A stretch of DNA of 64,000 nucleotides from CAVURS01 sp963834425 (GTDB lineage Bacteria > Actinomycetota > Actinomycetes > Actinomycetales > CAVURS01), in the NCBI GenBank assembly GCA_963834425.1, contig CAWIBR010000013.1, forward strand, positions 806,001 through 870,000, in the 5' to 3' direction. The notes under the pieces were generated by a model. That model did no database searches and had not been told where the DNA came from. It saw only the letters and a program-made list of their open reading frames with translations. The position numbers were made by a program, and so were the translations under genes. Each line of letters starts with the position of its first letter. Within the stretch, counting starts at the first letter, position 1. Below, one piece after another: positions 28,813 through 38,291 of the stretch.

Positions 28813-29073
28813 ATGGCAAAGTACGCGCTCGGTTACGACGACGCGGAGATCGCGCGGCTGGACGCTCAGGCTGAGTTCGTCCGCGAGCCGACCCGGATCC
28901 TGCTCGCGGAGTCCGGGATCGGTCCCGGGATGCGGGTGCTCGACCTGGGCACTGGCCTGGGCCACGTTGCAGCAGCGGTCGCAGATCTGGTCGGTCCGGG
29001 CGGACACGTCGTTGGTGTCGATGTCGACCCACGAATGATCGAAGTGGCGCAGGCGCGGACCGGCTCGCCGAGT
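28813..29073 (+). pseudogene. Class I SAM methyltransferase, N-terminal fragment
   Basis: The first ~87 residues of a methyltransferase. 'MAKYALGYDDAEIARLDAQA' leads to the SAM-binding motif 'VLDLGTGLGHVAAAVADLVG', and 'GHVVGVDVDPRMIEVAQA' ends with the ribose-binding acidic residue. ATG 28813 has AGGAGG at 28798-28803. After 'AQART' the family signal stops and phosphotransferase sequence takes over. The C-terminal two-thirds of the enzyme is absent, so this is a truncated copy or an assembly junction. Confidence 0.65.
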
Positions 29074-29733
29074 CGTTCGCCGTGGCGGTCTACCCGTTCG
29101 TGGACGGCGAGAGCTTCGACTGGGGCGGCTACACCGCCGAGCATCGCCGGGCGGTCCTGGACCTGCTGCTCGTCGTTCACGCGGCTGGGCCCGAGGTGCG
29201 CGATCGGGCCTTGGTCGACGACTACGCGATTCCGTTTCGGGACAGCATCGCCGCCGCCCTCACGGCGACGGCCGCCGCCGGCCCGAGCTGGGCCCTTACG
29301 CGGGTCCGGCGGCTGAGCTCCTCACCGCTCAAGCATTGGCGTACGTCGCGCGCTGGCCCGCTACGACGGCCTGGTGTCTGCGGCGCGGGCCGACCCGCCG
29401 GCGCTCGTGCTGACCCACGGCGAACCCCATCCCGGCAACACGATGCGCAGCCACGGACGCTGGCTGCTGATCGACTGGGACACCGCTCTGGTGGCGCCGC
29501 CGGAGCGGGACCTGTGGGACCTCGACCCGGGCGACGGCGGCATCCTCGCGGCGTACGCCTCGGCCACCGGCACCACGCTGCGGCGCGAGCTGCTCGACCT
29601 CTACCGACTGCGCTGGGACCTGACCGAGATCGGCCTCTGCGTGGCCCGTTTCAACGAACCCCACGCCGGCACCGCCGACGACGAGGAGAGCTGGACCATC
29701 CTGCAGGAGACGGTGGCCAGGTTCGCCGGCTGA
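29074..29733 (+). pseudogene. Aminoglycoside phosphotransferase-like enzyme, N-terminus missing, frameshifted
   Basis: About 220 residues of an APH/choline kinase-like fold. 'VAVYPFVDGESFDWGGYTAE' is the hinge region after the N-lobe. The catalytic loop is 'LVLTHGEPHPGNTM' (HGxxHxxN pattern), and the metal site is 'LLIDWDTALVAPPERDLWDL'. The ATP-binding N-lobe (about 80 residues) is missing, because the sequence emerges from a methyltransferase gene at about 29070. Shifts near 29290 and 29345 separate the middle from the catalytic part. Relatives phosphorylate aminoglycosides, macrolides or small alcohols; with the N-lobe gone, this reading would be inactive. Confidence 0.65.
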
Positions 29734-29751
29734 AAGGTTCAAGCGGGCCGG

Positions 29752-30409
29752 CTAAGGCCTGCGGCGGGCCAGCAGTGTGGAGTCGTCGATGTCGACGGTG
29801 ACGCCGTCGCGGACGGCGGTGCGCGGGCGCTGCTCGACGACGATCGGCTCGAAATCAGCCGGCAGACCGGGCAGCAGATCCTCGGCCACGAACATCGCCC
29901 GGCGATGGCTATCGGTGAGCTGCGCGGCGAAGACCTCGGAGGGCGCGTGACCCACGACGAGCAGATGCCCACCCGGCGCGACGGCCTCGGACAGCCGTCG
30001 GACCACATCGACCATCCCGCCGTCCGGTGGGTGCAGGAAGTGCGTGGTGACCAGGTCGAAGGTGCGTCCGTCGGCCGCGAAGGTCCGGGCGTCGACCTGC
30101 CACCAGTCGACCCGGTCGGCGACCCCTGCATCCGCGGCGTGCCGAGCGGCCCGGGCCAACCCGTTCGCTGCGAAGTCGGCCCCGGTGACCTGCCAGCCCT
30201 GCTGAGCCAGCCAGATGACGTCGCCGCCCTCACCGCAGCCGACGTCGAGTGCGGTCCCCGGGATTCAGCGGGCTCACCTCGGCCACGAGCTGGGCGTTCG
30301 GGTGGCCGCTCCAGACCTGCTCGTCACCGGAGTACCGCTCCTCCCAGCTCGACGGCTCGAACATCTCTGCCATCGGGCCGGTCGGTGGATGCGCGTCATG
30401 GTGAGCCAT
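29752..30409 (-). CDS. Class I SAM methyltransferase (one frameshift)
   Basis: About 218 residues. The front carries 'MFEPSSWEERYSGDEQVWSG' and 'PNAQLVAEVSPLNPG'. After a shift near 30262 (an extra G in a GGGG run) the SAM-binding motif 'ALDVGCGEGGDVIWLAQQGW' follows, then 'WQVDARTFAADGRTFDLVTT' and 'EAVAPGGHLLVVGH'. The pattern is of tellurite-resistance TehB/UbiE-like methyltransferases with unknown substrate. ATG 30409 is taken because 'WEERY' typically follows a short lead. It ends opposite the phosphotransferase fragment. Confidence 0.75.
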
Positions 30410-30499
30410 GGCATCAGCCTGGCCACCACTGGGCAGCCCTGACAAATTCAGCGCCGCCGGATTCGGGAATCCCGAGATCGCGCACTCCGGTCGCTCGCC

Positions 30500-31471
30500 T
30501 CAGAACCAGGACGGACCGTGCGGGGTGTAGTGCTCCTCCATCTGTCGCGCCTCCTCGTCCGAGAGCTGCAGATCGAGCGCCGCGACCGCCTCGGTCAGGT
30601 GGTGCGGTTTGGTGGCTCCCACGATCGGCGCCGAGACGAGGGGGTTGCGCAGAACCCAGGCGAGCGCGACCTGGGCCATGGTGACGCCGCGCGTCTCGGC
30701 GACCTGCTGCACGGCGTTGACGACGGGCTCGTCCAGAGGCGAGTCGAAGGCCTGCACCACGTGGTCGGTGCTGGAGCGCGTGGGACTGCTCGCCCCAGGG
30801 GCGGGCCAGTCGGCCTTTGCCGTTGGGGGAGTAGGGAACGAGCCCCACGCCCAGGTCCCCGCACATGGCCATCAGCTCGGGTTCGTCCTGGCGGCGGAGC
30901 AGGTTGTACTGGTTCTGCATGGAGACGAACGGGGTCCAGCCGTGCAGCGCCGCCGCGTGCTGGAGCTTGGCGAACTGCCAGGCGTACATCGACGAGGCGC
31001 CGAGGTAGCGGACCTTGCCGGCCTTGACGATGTCGTGCAGGGCCTCCATGGTCTCCTCGACCGGGGCCTCGGGGTCGAAGCGGTGGATCTGGTAGAGGTC
31101 GATGTAGTCGGTGCCGAGCCGGCGCAGGGAGGCGTCGACCTGTTCGAGGATCGCCTTGCGGGACAGGCCGCCTCCGCCGGGGCCGTCGTGCATCCGGCCG
31201 AAACCTTGGTGGCCAGGACGATGTCCTCGCGGCGCGAGTAGCGGGTGATCGCTCGGCCGACGAGCTCCTCGGAGGTGCCGTGCTGGTAGCTGTTGGCGGT
31301 GTCCCAGAACGTGATGCCGAGCTCGATCGCCTGGCGGAAGAACGGCTCGGCCTCGTTCTCGGTCAGGGCCCAGCGGTGCGCGCCGGCGGCCGTCGGGTCG
31401 CCGTAGCTCATGCAGCCCAGTGCAAGGCGGCTGACCTGCAGGCCGGTCTGTCCCAGTCGGGTGTACTCCAT
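30500..31471 (-). CDS. Aldo/keto reductase, second copy of the operon (two frameshifts)
   Basis: About 324 residues of the larger Tas/YhdN-type aldo/keto reductases. 'MEYTRLGQTGLQVSRLALGC' starts the barrel, 'GITFWDTANSYQHGTSEEL' carries the catalytic Asp and Tyr, 'IVLATKV' the Lys, and 'IDLYQIHRFDPEAPVEETME' the His. Shifts near 31200 and 30780 divide it into three readable pieces, the last ending 'ALAWVLRNPLVSAPIVGATK'. ATG 31471 has AAGGAG eight bases upstream. It is the last gene of a leftward operon and a close paralogue of the AKR at 33005-33971. Confidence 0.8.
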
Positions 31472-31493
31472 GGTGGTGTCTCCTTGGTCGACG

Positions 31494-31920
31494 TTAGGCA
31501 GGTGGGGCCGGGCGTAGCGGTCGGCTGAGCCGCGGCGTACTGCTCGTCGGTGACGGGTTCGAGCCAGGTGGTGGACTCGCCGTCCTCGGTCTCCTCGAGC
31601 ATCGCGATGTGGCACATGACGGTGCTGTCGGTGCCGCCGTGCCAGTGGTCCTCGCCCGGCGGGGTCCAGACCGTGTCGCCGGCGCGCATCCGGATGACGG
31701 TCCCGTCGCGACCGCCGACCAGGCCGACGCCCTCGGTGACGTGCAGGGTCTGGCCGACGGCGTGGGAGTGCCAGTTGGTCCGGGCGCCGGGGGTGAACCG
31801 GACCAGGGCGGCGACGAGCCGCGACGGCGGCTCGGGCTGCTTGATCGGCGTGAGGTAGACGTCGCCGGTGAACCGTTCGGCCGGCGCCTTGGCCGTGTCG
31901 TTGACAGAGGTGAGCTCCAT
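31494..31920 (-). CDS. Cupin domain protein
   Basis: About 140 residues of a single-domain cupin: 'VRFTPGARTNWHSHAVGQTL' contains the first metal-binding motif (HSH and Gln), and 'GDTVWTPPGEDHWHGGTDST' contains the second (HWH). It probably binds Fe or Mn and may act as an isomerase, dioxygenase or sensor for the redox operon. The reading frame of the body has no stop and runs into the next gene; a one-base shift near the 3' end gives TAA 31494-31496. The AAGGAC before ATG 31920 is a good ribosome site, with a 22-base gap from the dehydrogenase. Confidence 0.78.
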
Positions 31921-31942
31921 GACGGTTCGTCCTTCGATCGGG

Positions 31943-32961
31943 TCAGGCGGTGAGCAGGGTCTTGATGGCCCGGCGCTCGTCCATCGCGGCGTACCCCTCG
32001 GCGACCTGGTCGAGCGGCAGGGTGAGGTCGAAGACCTTGCCCGGCTCGATCCGGCCCGTCGAGGACCCGCTCCAGGAGGTCGGGCAGGTAGGCGCGGGCG
32101 GGCGCCGGGCCGCCGCGGAGGCCGACGTTCTTCCAGAACATGTGCGGCTGCGGCAGATCGGTGAAGTGGGGGACACCGACCCAGCCGACCATGCGCGCCG
32201 GGCCGAGCCGACTTCAGTGCCTGGTCGACGGACTCGTCGGTGCCGACGCACTCCAGCACGGCGTCGGCGCCGATCCCGTTGGTGAGCTCCTTGACCGCCT
32301 CGACGCCCTCGTCGCCGCGGGCCGAGACGATGTCGGTGGCGCCGAAGTCCTTGGCCAGCGCCTGCCGGTCGGCGTGCCGGCTCATCGCGATGACCCGCTC
32401 CGCGCCGAGCTGGGCCGCGGCGAGTACGCCGGACAGGCCGACCGCGCCGTCGCCGACGACCACCACGGTGCTGCCGGGCCGCACGTCGGCGCTGACCGCG
32501 GCGTGCCAGCCGGTGCACATCACGTCGGACAGGGCCAGGATGCTCGGCACCATCGCGTCGTCCGGTCGCTCGGGCGTGGCCAGCAGCGTGCCGTCGGCGT
32601 TCTGGACCCGGATCAGCTCGGCCTGGCAGCCGTCGTAGCCGGTGACGTTGAGGCAGTTGGAGTGCATGCCGGCCTGGCAGACCGGGCAGGTGTTGTCGCT
32701 GGTGAGGAAGCCGCCGACGACGAACTGGCCCGGCTGCACCGTGGTGACGTCGGCGCCGACCGCCTCGACGATGCCGACGTACTCGTGCCCGATCGGGGTG
32801 GGCTCGGTGACCTCCTGGATGCCGCGGTAGCGCCAGAGGTCCGACCCGCACACGCAGGCGGCGACCGTGCGGACGATCGCGTCGGTGGGCTTGACGATGG
32901 TCGGGTCGGGCCGCTCCTCGAAGCGGACGTCGCGGGTGCCGTGGATGATCGCGCCGCGCAT
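31943..32961 (-). CDS. Zinc-dependent alcohol dehydrogenase (two frameshifts)
   Basis: About 339 residues of medium-chain dehydrogenase. The catalytic zinc region is 'ACVCGSDLWRYRG' and 'PIGHEYVGIVEAVGADV'; the structural-zinc lobe is 'SDNTCPVCQAGMHSNC'. The NAD(P) fold motif 'VVVVGDGAVGLSGVLAAAQL' follows. The last third is split by shifts near 32205 and 32060 (an extra G in a GGG run); pieces 'MVGWVGVPHFTDLPQPHMFW' and 'IEPGKVFDLTLPLDQVAEGY' complete the protein. ATG 32961 has AAGGAGAC upstream. It oxidises alcohols or reduces aldehydes together with the flanking AKRs. Confidence 0.82.
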
Positions 32962-33004
32962 GGCTGGTCTCCTTCGGTTTGGTTGGTTCGGGTGGGTTCG
33001 GCGG

Positions 33005-33971
33005 TCAGTAGCCGGTCGGCTCGCGCGGCGTGTAGTGCTCCTGAAGTCGCCGACCTCGTCGTCGGTCAGGGTGAGATCGAGGGCGGCGACCGCGTCGGCG
33101 AGGTGGTGCGGCTTGGTGGCGCCGACGATCGGTGCCGCGACCGACGGGTTGCGCAGCACCCAGGCCAGCGCGACCTGGGCCATCGGCACGCCGCGGCCTC
33201 GGCGATGGCCTGCACGGCGTCGACGATCGGCTGGTCGTCGTGCGGGAGCACCCAGCGCGCGGTGGCATCGGTCTCGCTGCGGGCGGTCTGCTCGCCCCAC
33301 GGCCGGGCCAGCCGGCCCTTGGCCAGCGGGCTCCACGGGATCGAGCCGACACCCTGGTCGGCGAGCAGGCCGAACATCTCCCGCTCCTCCTCGCGCTGCA
33401 TCAGCGAGTACTGGTTCTGCATCGAGACGAACCGGGTCCAGCCGTGCCGGTCGGCGGTGTGCTGCAGCTTGGCGAACTGCCAGGCGTGCATCGACGACGC
33501 GCCGAGGTAGCGGACCTTGCCGGCCTTGACGACGTCGTGCAGGGCCTCCATCGTCTCCTCGACCGGCGTCTCCGGGTCGAACCGGTGGATCTGGTAGAGG
33601 TCGATGTAGTCGGTGCCGAGCCGGGTCAGCGAGGCGTCGACCTGCTCCAGGATCGCCTTGCGGGACAGGCCGGAGCCGCCGGGGCCGTCGTGCATCGTGA
33701 AGAAGACCTTGGTGGCCAGCACGACGTCCTCGCGGCGGCTGTAGCGGTCGATCGCGCGGCCGACGATCTCCTCGGAGGTGCCGAAGCCGTAGGCGTTGGC
33801 GGTGTCCCAGAAGGTGATGCCGGCCTCGACGGCCTGCCGGAAGATCGGCTCGGCAGCGTCGTCGTCGAGGGCCCACTCGTTGAAGCCGCGGCTGGTGTCG
33901 CCGAAGCTCATGCAGCCGAGGGCGATCCGGCTGACGGTCAGGCCGGAGCGGCCGAGTTTGGTGTATTCCAT
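33005..33971 (-). CDS. Aldo/keto reductase, first copy of the operon (two frameshifts)
   Basis: About 322 residues, paralogous to the AKR at 30500-31471. It has 'MEYTKLGRSGLTVSRIALGC', 'GITFWDTANAYGFGTSEEIV' (Asp, Tyr), 'VVLATKVFFTMHDGPGGSGL' (Lys) and 'DYIDLYQIHRFDPETPVEET' (His). Single-base deletions near 33195 and 33050 move 'PMAQVALAWVLRNPSVAAPI' and the final 'LQEHYTPREPTGY' into other frames. It probably reduces aldehydes or keto sugars with NADPH. It is separated by 43 bases from the alcohol dehydrogenase and lies just downstream of the DUF2255 gene. Confidence 0.82.
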
Positions 33972-33992
33972 TGCGTGTGCTTCGCCTTTCGG

Positions 33993-34406
33993 TCAGTCTC
34001 GAGGGGTCGAGGCGAAGCGTCGCCGGGCGGCTCGGCCCGAAGACGGTGTTGGCACGGGCGCCGTAGCGGTCGTAGTGGCGTGGAACGCCGCGTCGATCGC
34101 ATGGCCTCGGTCAGCCGTCGTGCCGCGGGACGAAGTGCCACGTCGCGTTCCACGCGGCGCGGCCCGGATGGTCCGCGGGCCGCTCGCGACGGCCCGTTGG
34201 TGACCAGGGGTCTCGGTGCCGTAGGCGCGATCGCACGCAGACGTCTCGCCGGACCGGACGCCCAGATGGTCGCGAGGAGCGCAGCGTCCCGTCGGGCCGG
34301 CGCGACGCGATCTGCAGCTCGTCGGCGTCGCCGATCCGGTGCAGCTTGTCGGGGCCCACCCGGCTGGGCTCTGCTCGTGCGTGTCATCGGGACGACCAAA
34401 CGCCAT
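33993..34406 (-). CDS. DUF2255-like protein, heavily frameshifted
   Basis: No single frame covers this gene, but pieces of the DUF2255 family are readable in order: 'DKLHRIGDADELQIASRRPD' with 'GTLR', then 'RAYGTETP', 'AVASG', 'ERDV' with 'FVPRHD', 'DRGHAIDAAFH', 'YDRYGA' and finally 'ATLRLDPSR'. About 135 residues are expected. ATG 34406 ('MAFGRPDD') is the likely start. The family is small, related to flavin-binding split barrels, and of unknown role. It would be the first gene of the leftward redox operon, facing the XRE regulator across 84 bases. Confidence 0.55.
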   Translation of the reverse strand: MAFGRPDDTHEQSPAGWAPTSCTGSATPTSCRSRRAGPTGRCAPRDHLGVRSGETSACDRAYGTETPGHQRAVASGPRTIRAAPRGTRRGTSSRGTTADRGHAIDAAFHATTTATAPVPTPSSGRAARRRFASTPRD

Positions 34407-34490
34407 CCGCGTGCCGCGGGGCAGTGCCTGCCCTTCCGGGTAACGGCAGTACCTCCTTCGCGCGGCCGAGGGCGACCTACCGTGGACGGC

Positions 34491-35402
34491 ATGAGCGACC
34501 CGCCGACCCGCCGACCACCGATCGCAGGTCCGCGAGTTCCTGGTCTCCCGGCGCGCGCGCATCACGCCCGAGCAGGCCGGCCTGCCCGCGTACGGCGGCA
34601 GCAACCGCCGGGTGAAGGGACTGCGCCGCGAGGAGGTCGCGCTGCTGGCCGGGGTCAGCATCGACTACTACGTGCGGATGGAACGCGGCAACCTGGCCGG
34701 CGCCTCGGACGCCGTCCTGGACGGCGTCGCCAACGCGCTGCAGCTGGACGAGGCCGAGCGTGCGCACCTGTTCGACCTGGCCCGCGCGGCGCAGCCCGGC
34801 CCGGCCCGGCAGCGCCGGACCAAGACCAGCGGCGTCACCGACGGCATGCAGCAGATCCTCGACGCCATCACCGACGCGCCGGCCTGGGTCCGCAACGCCC
34901 GGCACGACATGCTCGCCGCCAACCAGCTGGCCCGCGCGCTGTACGCGCCGGTGCTCGCCGACCCGCGGCGGCCGGCGAACAACGCGCGCTTCGTCTACCT
35001 CGACCCGGCCGTCGCAGGAGTTCTTCGTCGACTGGGAGCGCGCCGCCGACGACATCGCCGCGATGCTGCGCTCGGAGGCCGGCCGCAACCCCACGACAAG
35101 CAGCTCGATCGAGCTCATCGGCGAACTGTCCACCCGCAGCGACGATTTCCGCACCCGCTGGGCCGCGCACAACGTGCGCTTCCACCGCACCGGGCACAAG
35201 GTCCTGCACCACCCCGTCGTCGGCCGCCTCGACCTCGACTTCGAGGCGATGGAGTTCCCGGCCCACCCCGGGCTGACCCTGCTCGTCTACACCGCGGCGG
35301 CGGGCACCCCGACCGCCGACGGCCTCAAGCTGCTCGCCAGCTGGGCCGCCAGCCAACCGCGCGTCGATGCGAACGACGCGGGGTCGAGAAGCGAGACGAT
35401 AA
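34491..35402 (+). CDS. XRE/MmyB-type transcriptional regulator (frameshifted)
   Basis: About 290 residues. An N-terminal HTH_3-like domain ('GLRREEVALLAGVSIDYYVR', 'MERGNLAGASDAVLDGVANA') is followed by the MmyB ligand-binding domain ('ITDAPAWVRNARHDMLAANQ', 'SDDFRTRWAAHNVRFHRTGH', 'HPVVGRLDLDFEAMEFPAHP'). Shifts fall near 34520 and 35014. The 3' end is uncertain: the domain is complete by 35355, and a TAA at 35400-35402 fits after one more shift; otherwise the frame runs into the glycerol kinase start. It is divergent from the redox operon and co-directional with the glycerol operon, so it may control either or both. Confidence 0.75.
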
Positions 35403-35413
35403 CGGGATCTTCC

Positions 35414-36859
35414 GTGACCCACGTCCTGGCCATCGACCAGGGCACGTCCGGGACCAAGGCCGTCGTCGTTGATGAGGGGGCGCGGTCCTGAGCATCGCCG
35501 AGGAGGAGCTCCGTCCCGCGTACCTGGCCGACGGCGGGGTCGAGCAGGATCCCGACGCGCTGCTCCAATCGGTGCTGCCGGCCGGTCGCCAGGCTCTGGA
35601 GTTGGCTGGGGTCACGCCGTCGGCGGTCGCCCTGGCCAACCAGGGGGAGACCGTCCTGGCGTGGGACAGGCGCAGCGGGAGCCCCTGTCGTCCGCCATCG
35701 TGTGGCAGGACCGTCGGGCGGAGTCGGTCTGCGCGGACCGAGCCGAATCGGCCGAGCTGGTCGCCGAGCGAACCGGGCTGGTGCTGGACCCGTACTTCTC
35801 GGCGCCCAAGATGCGCTGGCTGCGCGACAACGTGACCCGCGCTGGCGTCGTCACGACGACCGACACCTGGCTGGTGCACCAGCTGTGCGGCGCCTTCGTC
35901 ACCGACGCGTCGACGGCCAGCCGGTCCCTGCTCACTGACCTCGACTCGGTGACCTGGGACCACGAGCTGTCGGCCTGTTCGGACTGGACTCGAGGAGTTC
36001 CCGGAGATCGTGCCGAGCGACGTGGTCGTCGGGACCACGTCGTCCTCGGTCCGGAGGTGCCGGTGGCCGGCCTGATCGTCGACCAGCAAGCGGCGCTGCT
36101 GGCCGAGGGCTGTCTGGCGCCCGGGTCGGCCAAGTGCACCTATGGCACGGGGGCCTTTCTGCTGGCGCAGCTGGGGACCCACGCCAGCCGGTCGTCCCGC
36201 GGTCTGAGCACCTCGGTGGCCTGGACGCTGCGCGGCGAGACGTCGTACTGCCTCGACGGGCAGGTATTCACCGCCGCGTCAGCCGTCCGCTGGGCCATCG
36301 ACCTCGGCTGGTTCCCTCCGCGGACGAGCTGGACGCCGTGGCCGCGTCCGCCGGCGAGACAGCGACGGCGTGCTCTGCGTCCCCGCGCTGGGCGGACTGG
36401 GTGCGCCGTGGTGGGACGCGAAGGCGACGGCGTCCTTCACCGGGATGACCTTGAGCCACCAGCGAGGACATCTCGTCCGCGCCCTGCTGGAGGGCATCGC
36501 GGCCCAAGTGGCGGCCCTCGGCGACCTGGTCGCGCAGGACTCGGGCCAGCCCCTCACCCGCCTCCGGGTCGACGGTGGGCTGACCCGGTCGGCTGTCCTG
36601 ATGCAGGCCCAGGCCGATCTGTCCCAGATCCCGATCGAGGTCTACCCCTCCGCTCACGCGACACCGCTCGGGCGCCGCTGCCTGTGCCCGGCTGGCGCTG
36701 GAGCCCGGCGCCGACCTCGGGTCCGCGGTCGGAGAGTGGGTCGCGGAGCGGATCTACGAACCGCGCTGGTCCCCGGACCGGGCGGCCAGCTATCTGGACG
36801 CCTGGCAACGCGCGGCGCGGCCGCCACCGCACCGGGGCGCCGAGGTCGCGACAGAGTGA
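35414..36859 (+). CDS. glpK: Glycerol kinase-like FGGY carbohydrate kinase (many frameshifts)
   Basis: About 482 residues of FGGY kinase, near the usual glycerol kinase length. Readable in order are 'VLAIDQGTSGTKAVVVDE' (first phosphate loop), 'SAIVWQDRRAESVCADRAES', 'FSAPKMRWLRDNV', 'CTYGTGAFLLAQLGTHASRS', 'VPALGGLGAPWWDAKATASF', 'TRLRVDGGLTRSAVLMQAQA' and a final 'EPRWSPDRAASYLDAWQRAA'. At least six frame changes are needed (near 35485, 35675, 35985, 36040, 36315, 36375 and 36680). It phosphorylates glycerol or a related polyol to the 3-phosphate. GTG 35414 is the start; the TGA overlaps the next gene's GTG. Confidence 0.75.
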
Positions 36860-38291
36860 GGACGTTCGACATCGCCGTGATCGGGGCCGGGATCGTCGGC
36901 TCCGCCATCGCCCGCGATCTCGCTGGCACAGCGAGCTCCGGTCGTGCTCATCGAGGCCCGGGCCGACGTCGGCGACGGCACGAGCAAAGCCAACACCGCC
37001 ATCCTGCACACCGGGTTCGACGCCACCCCTGGCACATTGGAGTCGCGACTCGTGGCCCGCGGCCACCACCTCCTGGGCGACTACGCCGCTCGCACCGGCA
37101 TCCCGGTCGAGCGAACCGGGGCGCTGCTGGTCGCCTGGGACGACGAGGAGCTCGACAAGCTGCCGAACTCCAGGCCAAGGCCGAGGCCAACGGGTACGAC
37201 GCGTGTCAGCTGGTCGACGCCGCCCAGGTCTACGAGCGGGTGCCCGACCTGGGGCCGGGCGCGCTCGGCGGCCTGACGGTCCCTGACGAGTCGATCATTT
37301 GCACCTGGACAACCAACCTCGCTCTGGCGACCGACGCCGTACGCCGCGGAGCGGTGCTGCGTCGCGATGCTCGGGTCGTCGGCGTCCGCCGGGGCGAGGG
37401 TCCACCCGGCTCGTCACGACGACAGGCGACGTCACGGCCCGGTGGGTGATCAACGCGGCCGGGCTGGGCGCGGACCACCTCGACCGAGCTTCGGTCACGA
37501 CCGGTTCACCGTGACCCCTCGCCGCGGGCGAGCTGTTCGTCTTCGACAAGCTGGCCCGGCCGAAGGTGCCGTGCATCGTGCTGCCCGTGCCGAGCTCGCG
37601 CGGCAAGGGCGTGCTGGTCAGTCCGACGATCTACGGCAACGTCATGCTGGGCCCGACATCGGAGAATCTCACCGATCGCACAGCCACCGGGACATCGCAG
37701 GAGGGGTTCGACTTCCTGATCGGCAAGGGTCGCCGACTCATGCCGACGCCTGCTGGACGAGGAGGTCACCGCCGCCTACGCGGGCCTGCGGGCAGCCATC
37801 GGCGGTGACGACTACCTGATCGACCTCGATCCGAACAGCACTATGTGCTGGTGGGCGGCATCCGTTCGACCGGCCTCACCGCGGGGATGGCCATCGCCGA
37901 GCACGTCGTGGACCTGCTGCAGCGCAGCGGCCTCGACCTCACCCCGCGCAGCGATCTGCCCGAGCCGCCGAGGATGCCGGCGATCGGCGAAGCCGGTCCT
38001 CGCCCGTACCAGGACGAGGCGCGGATCCGGGACGACCCGGCGTACGGAGCGCTGGTGTGCTTCTGCGAGCGGGTGAGCGCGGGCGAGGTCCGGGACGCCT
38101 TCGCCTCGACCATCCCGCCCGCCGATCTGGACGGCTTGCGCCGGCGTACGCGCGTGATGAACGGTCGCTGCCAGGGGTTCTACTGTGGCGCGCACGCGCG
38201 AGACCTGTTGGCACCAAGGGATCTGGCGCCCGAGCCGAGGCTCGAGGCGCTCTCGAGCGTCGAGCACCGCTCGAGGAGGCGGCCGTCGTGA
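36856..38291 (+). CDS. glpA: FAD-dependent glycerol-3-phosphate dehydrogenase with BFD-like [2Fe-2S] domain (GlpA-like), many frameshifts
   Basis: About 478 residues. 'FDIAVIGAGIVGSAIARDLA' is the FAD-binding dinucleotide fold. 'SKANTAILHTGFDATPGTLE' is typical of GlpA/GlpD and L-2-hydroxyglutarate oxidases, followed by 'ELFVFDKLARPKVPCIVLPV' and 'YVLVGGIRSTGLTAGMAIAE'. The C-terminal BFD-like cluster domain has Cys pairs in 'ALVCFCERVSAGEV' and 'GRCQGFYCGA'. This oxidises glycerol-3-phosphate to dihydroxyacetone phosphate and passes electrons to the partner flavoprotein. At least seven frame changes occur between 36920 and 37840. Start GTG 36856 overlaps the kinase stop; its stop overlaps the next GTG. 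Confidence 0.75.

Noticed and set aside
30500..33971. Composite transposon formed by the two AKR copies
   Set aside because: The copies are direct-oriented paralogues with no transposase, terminal repeats or target duplication.
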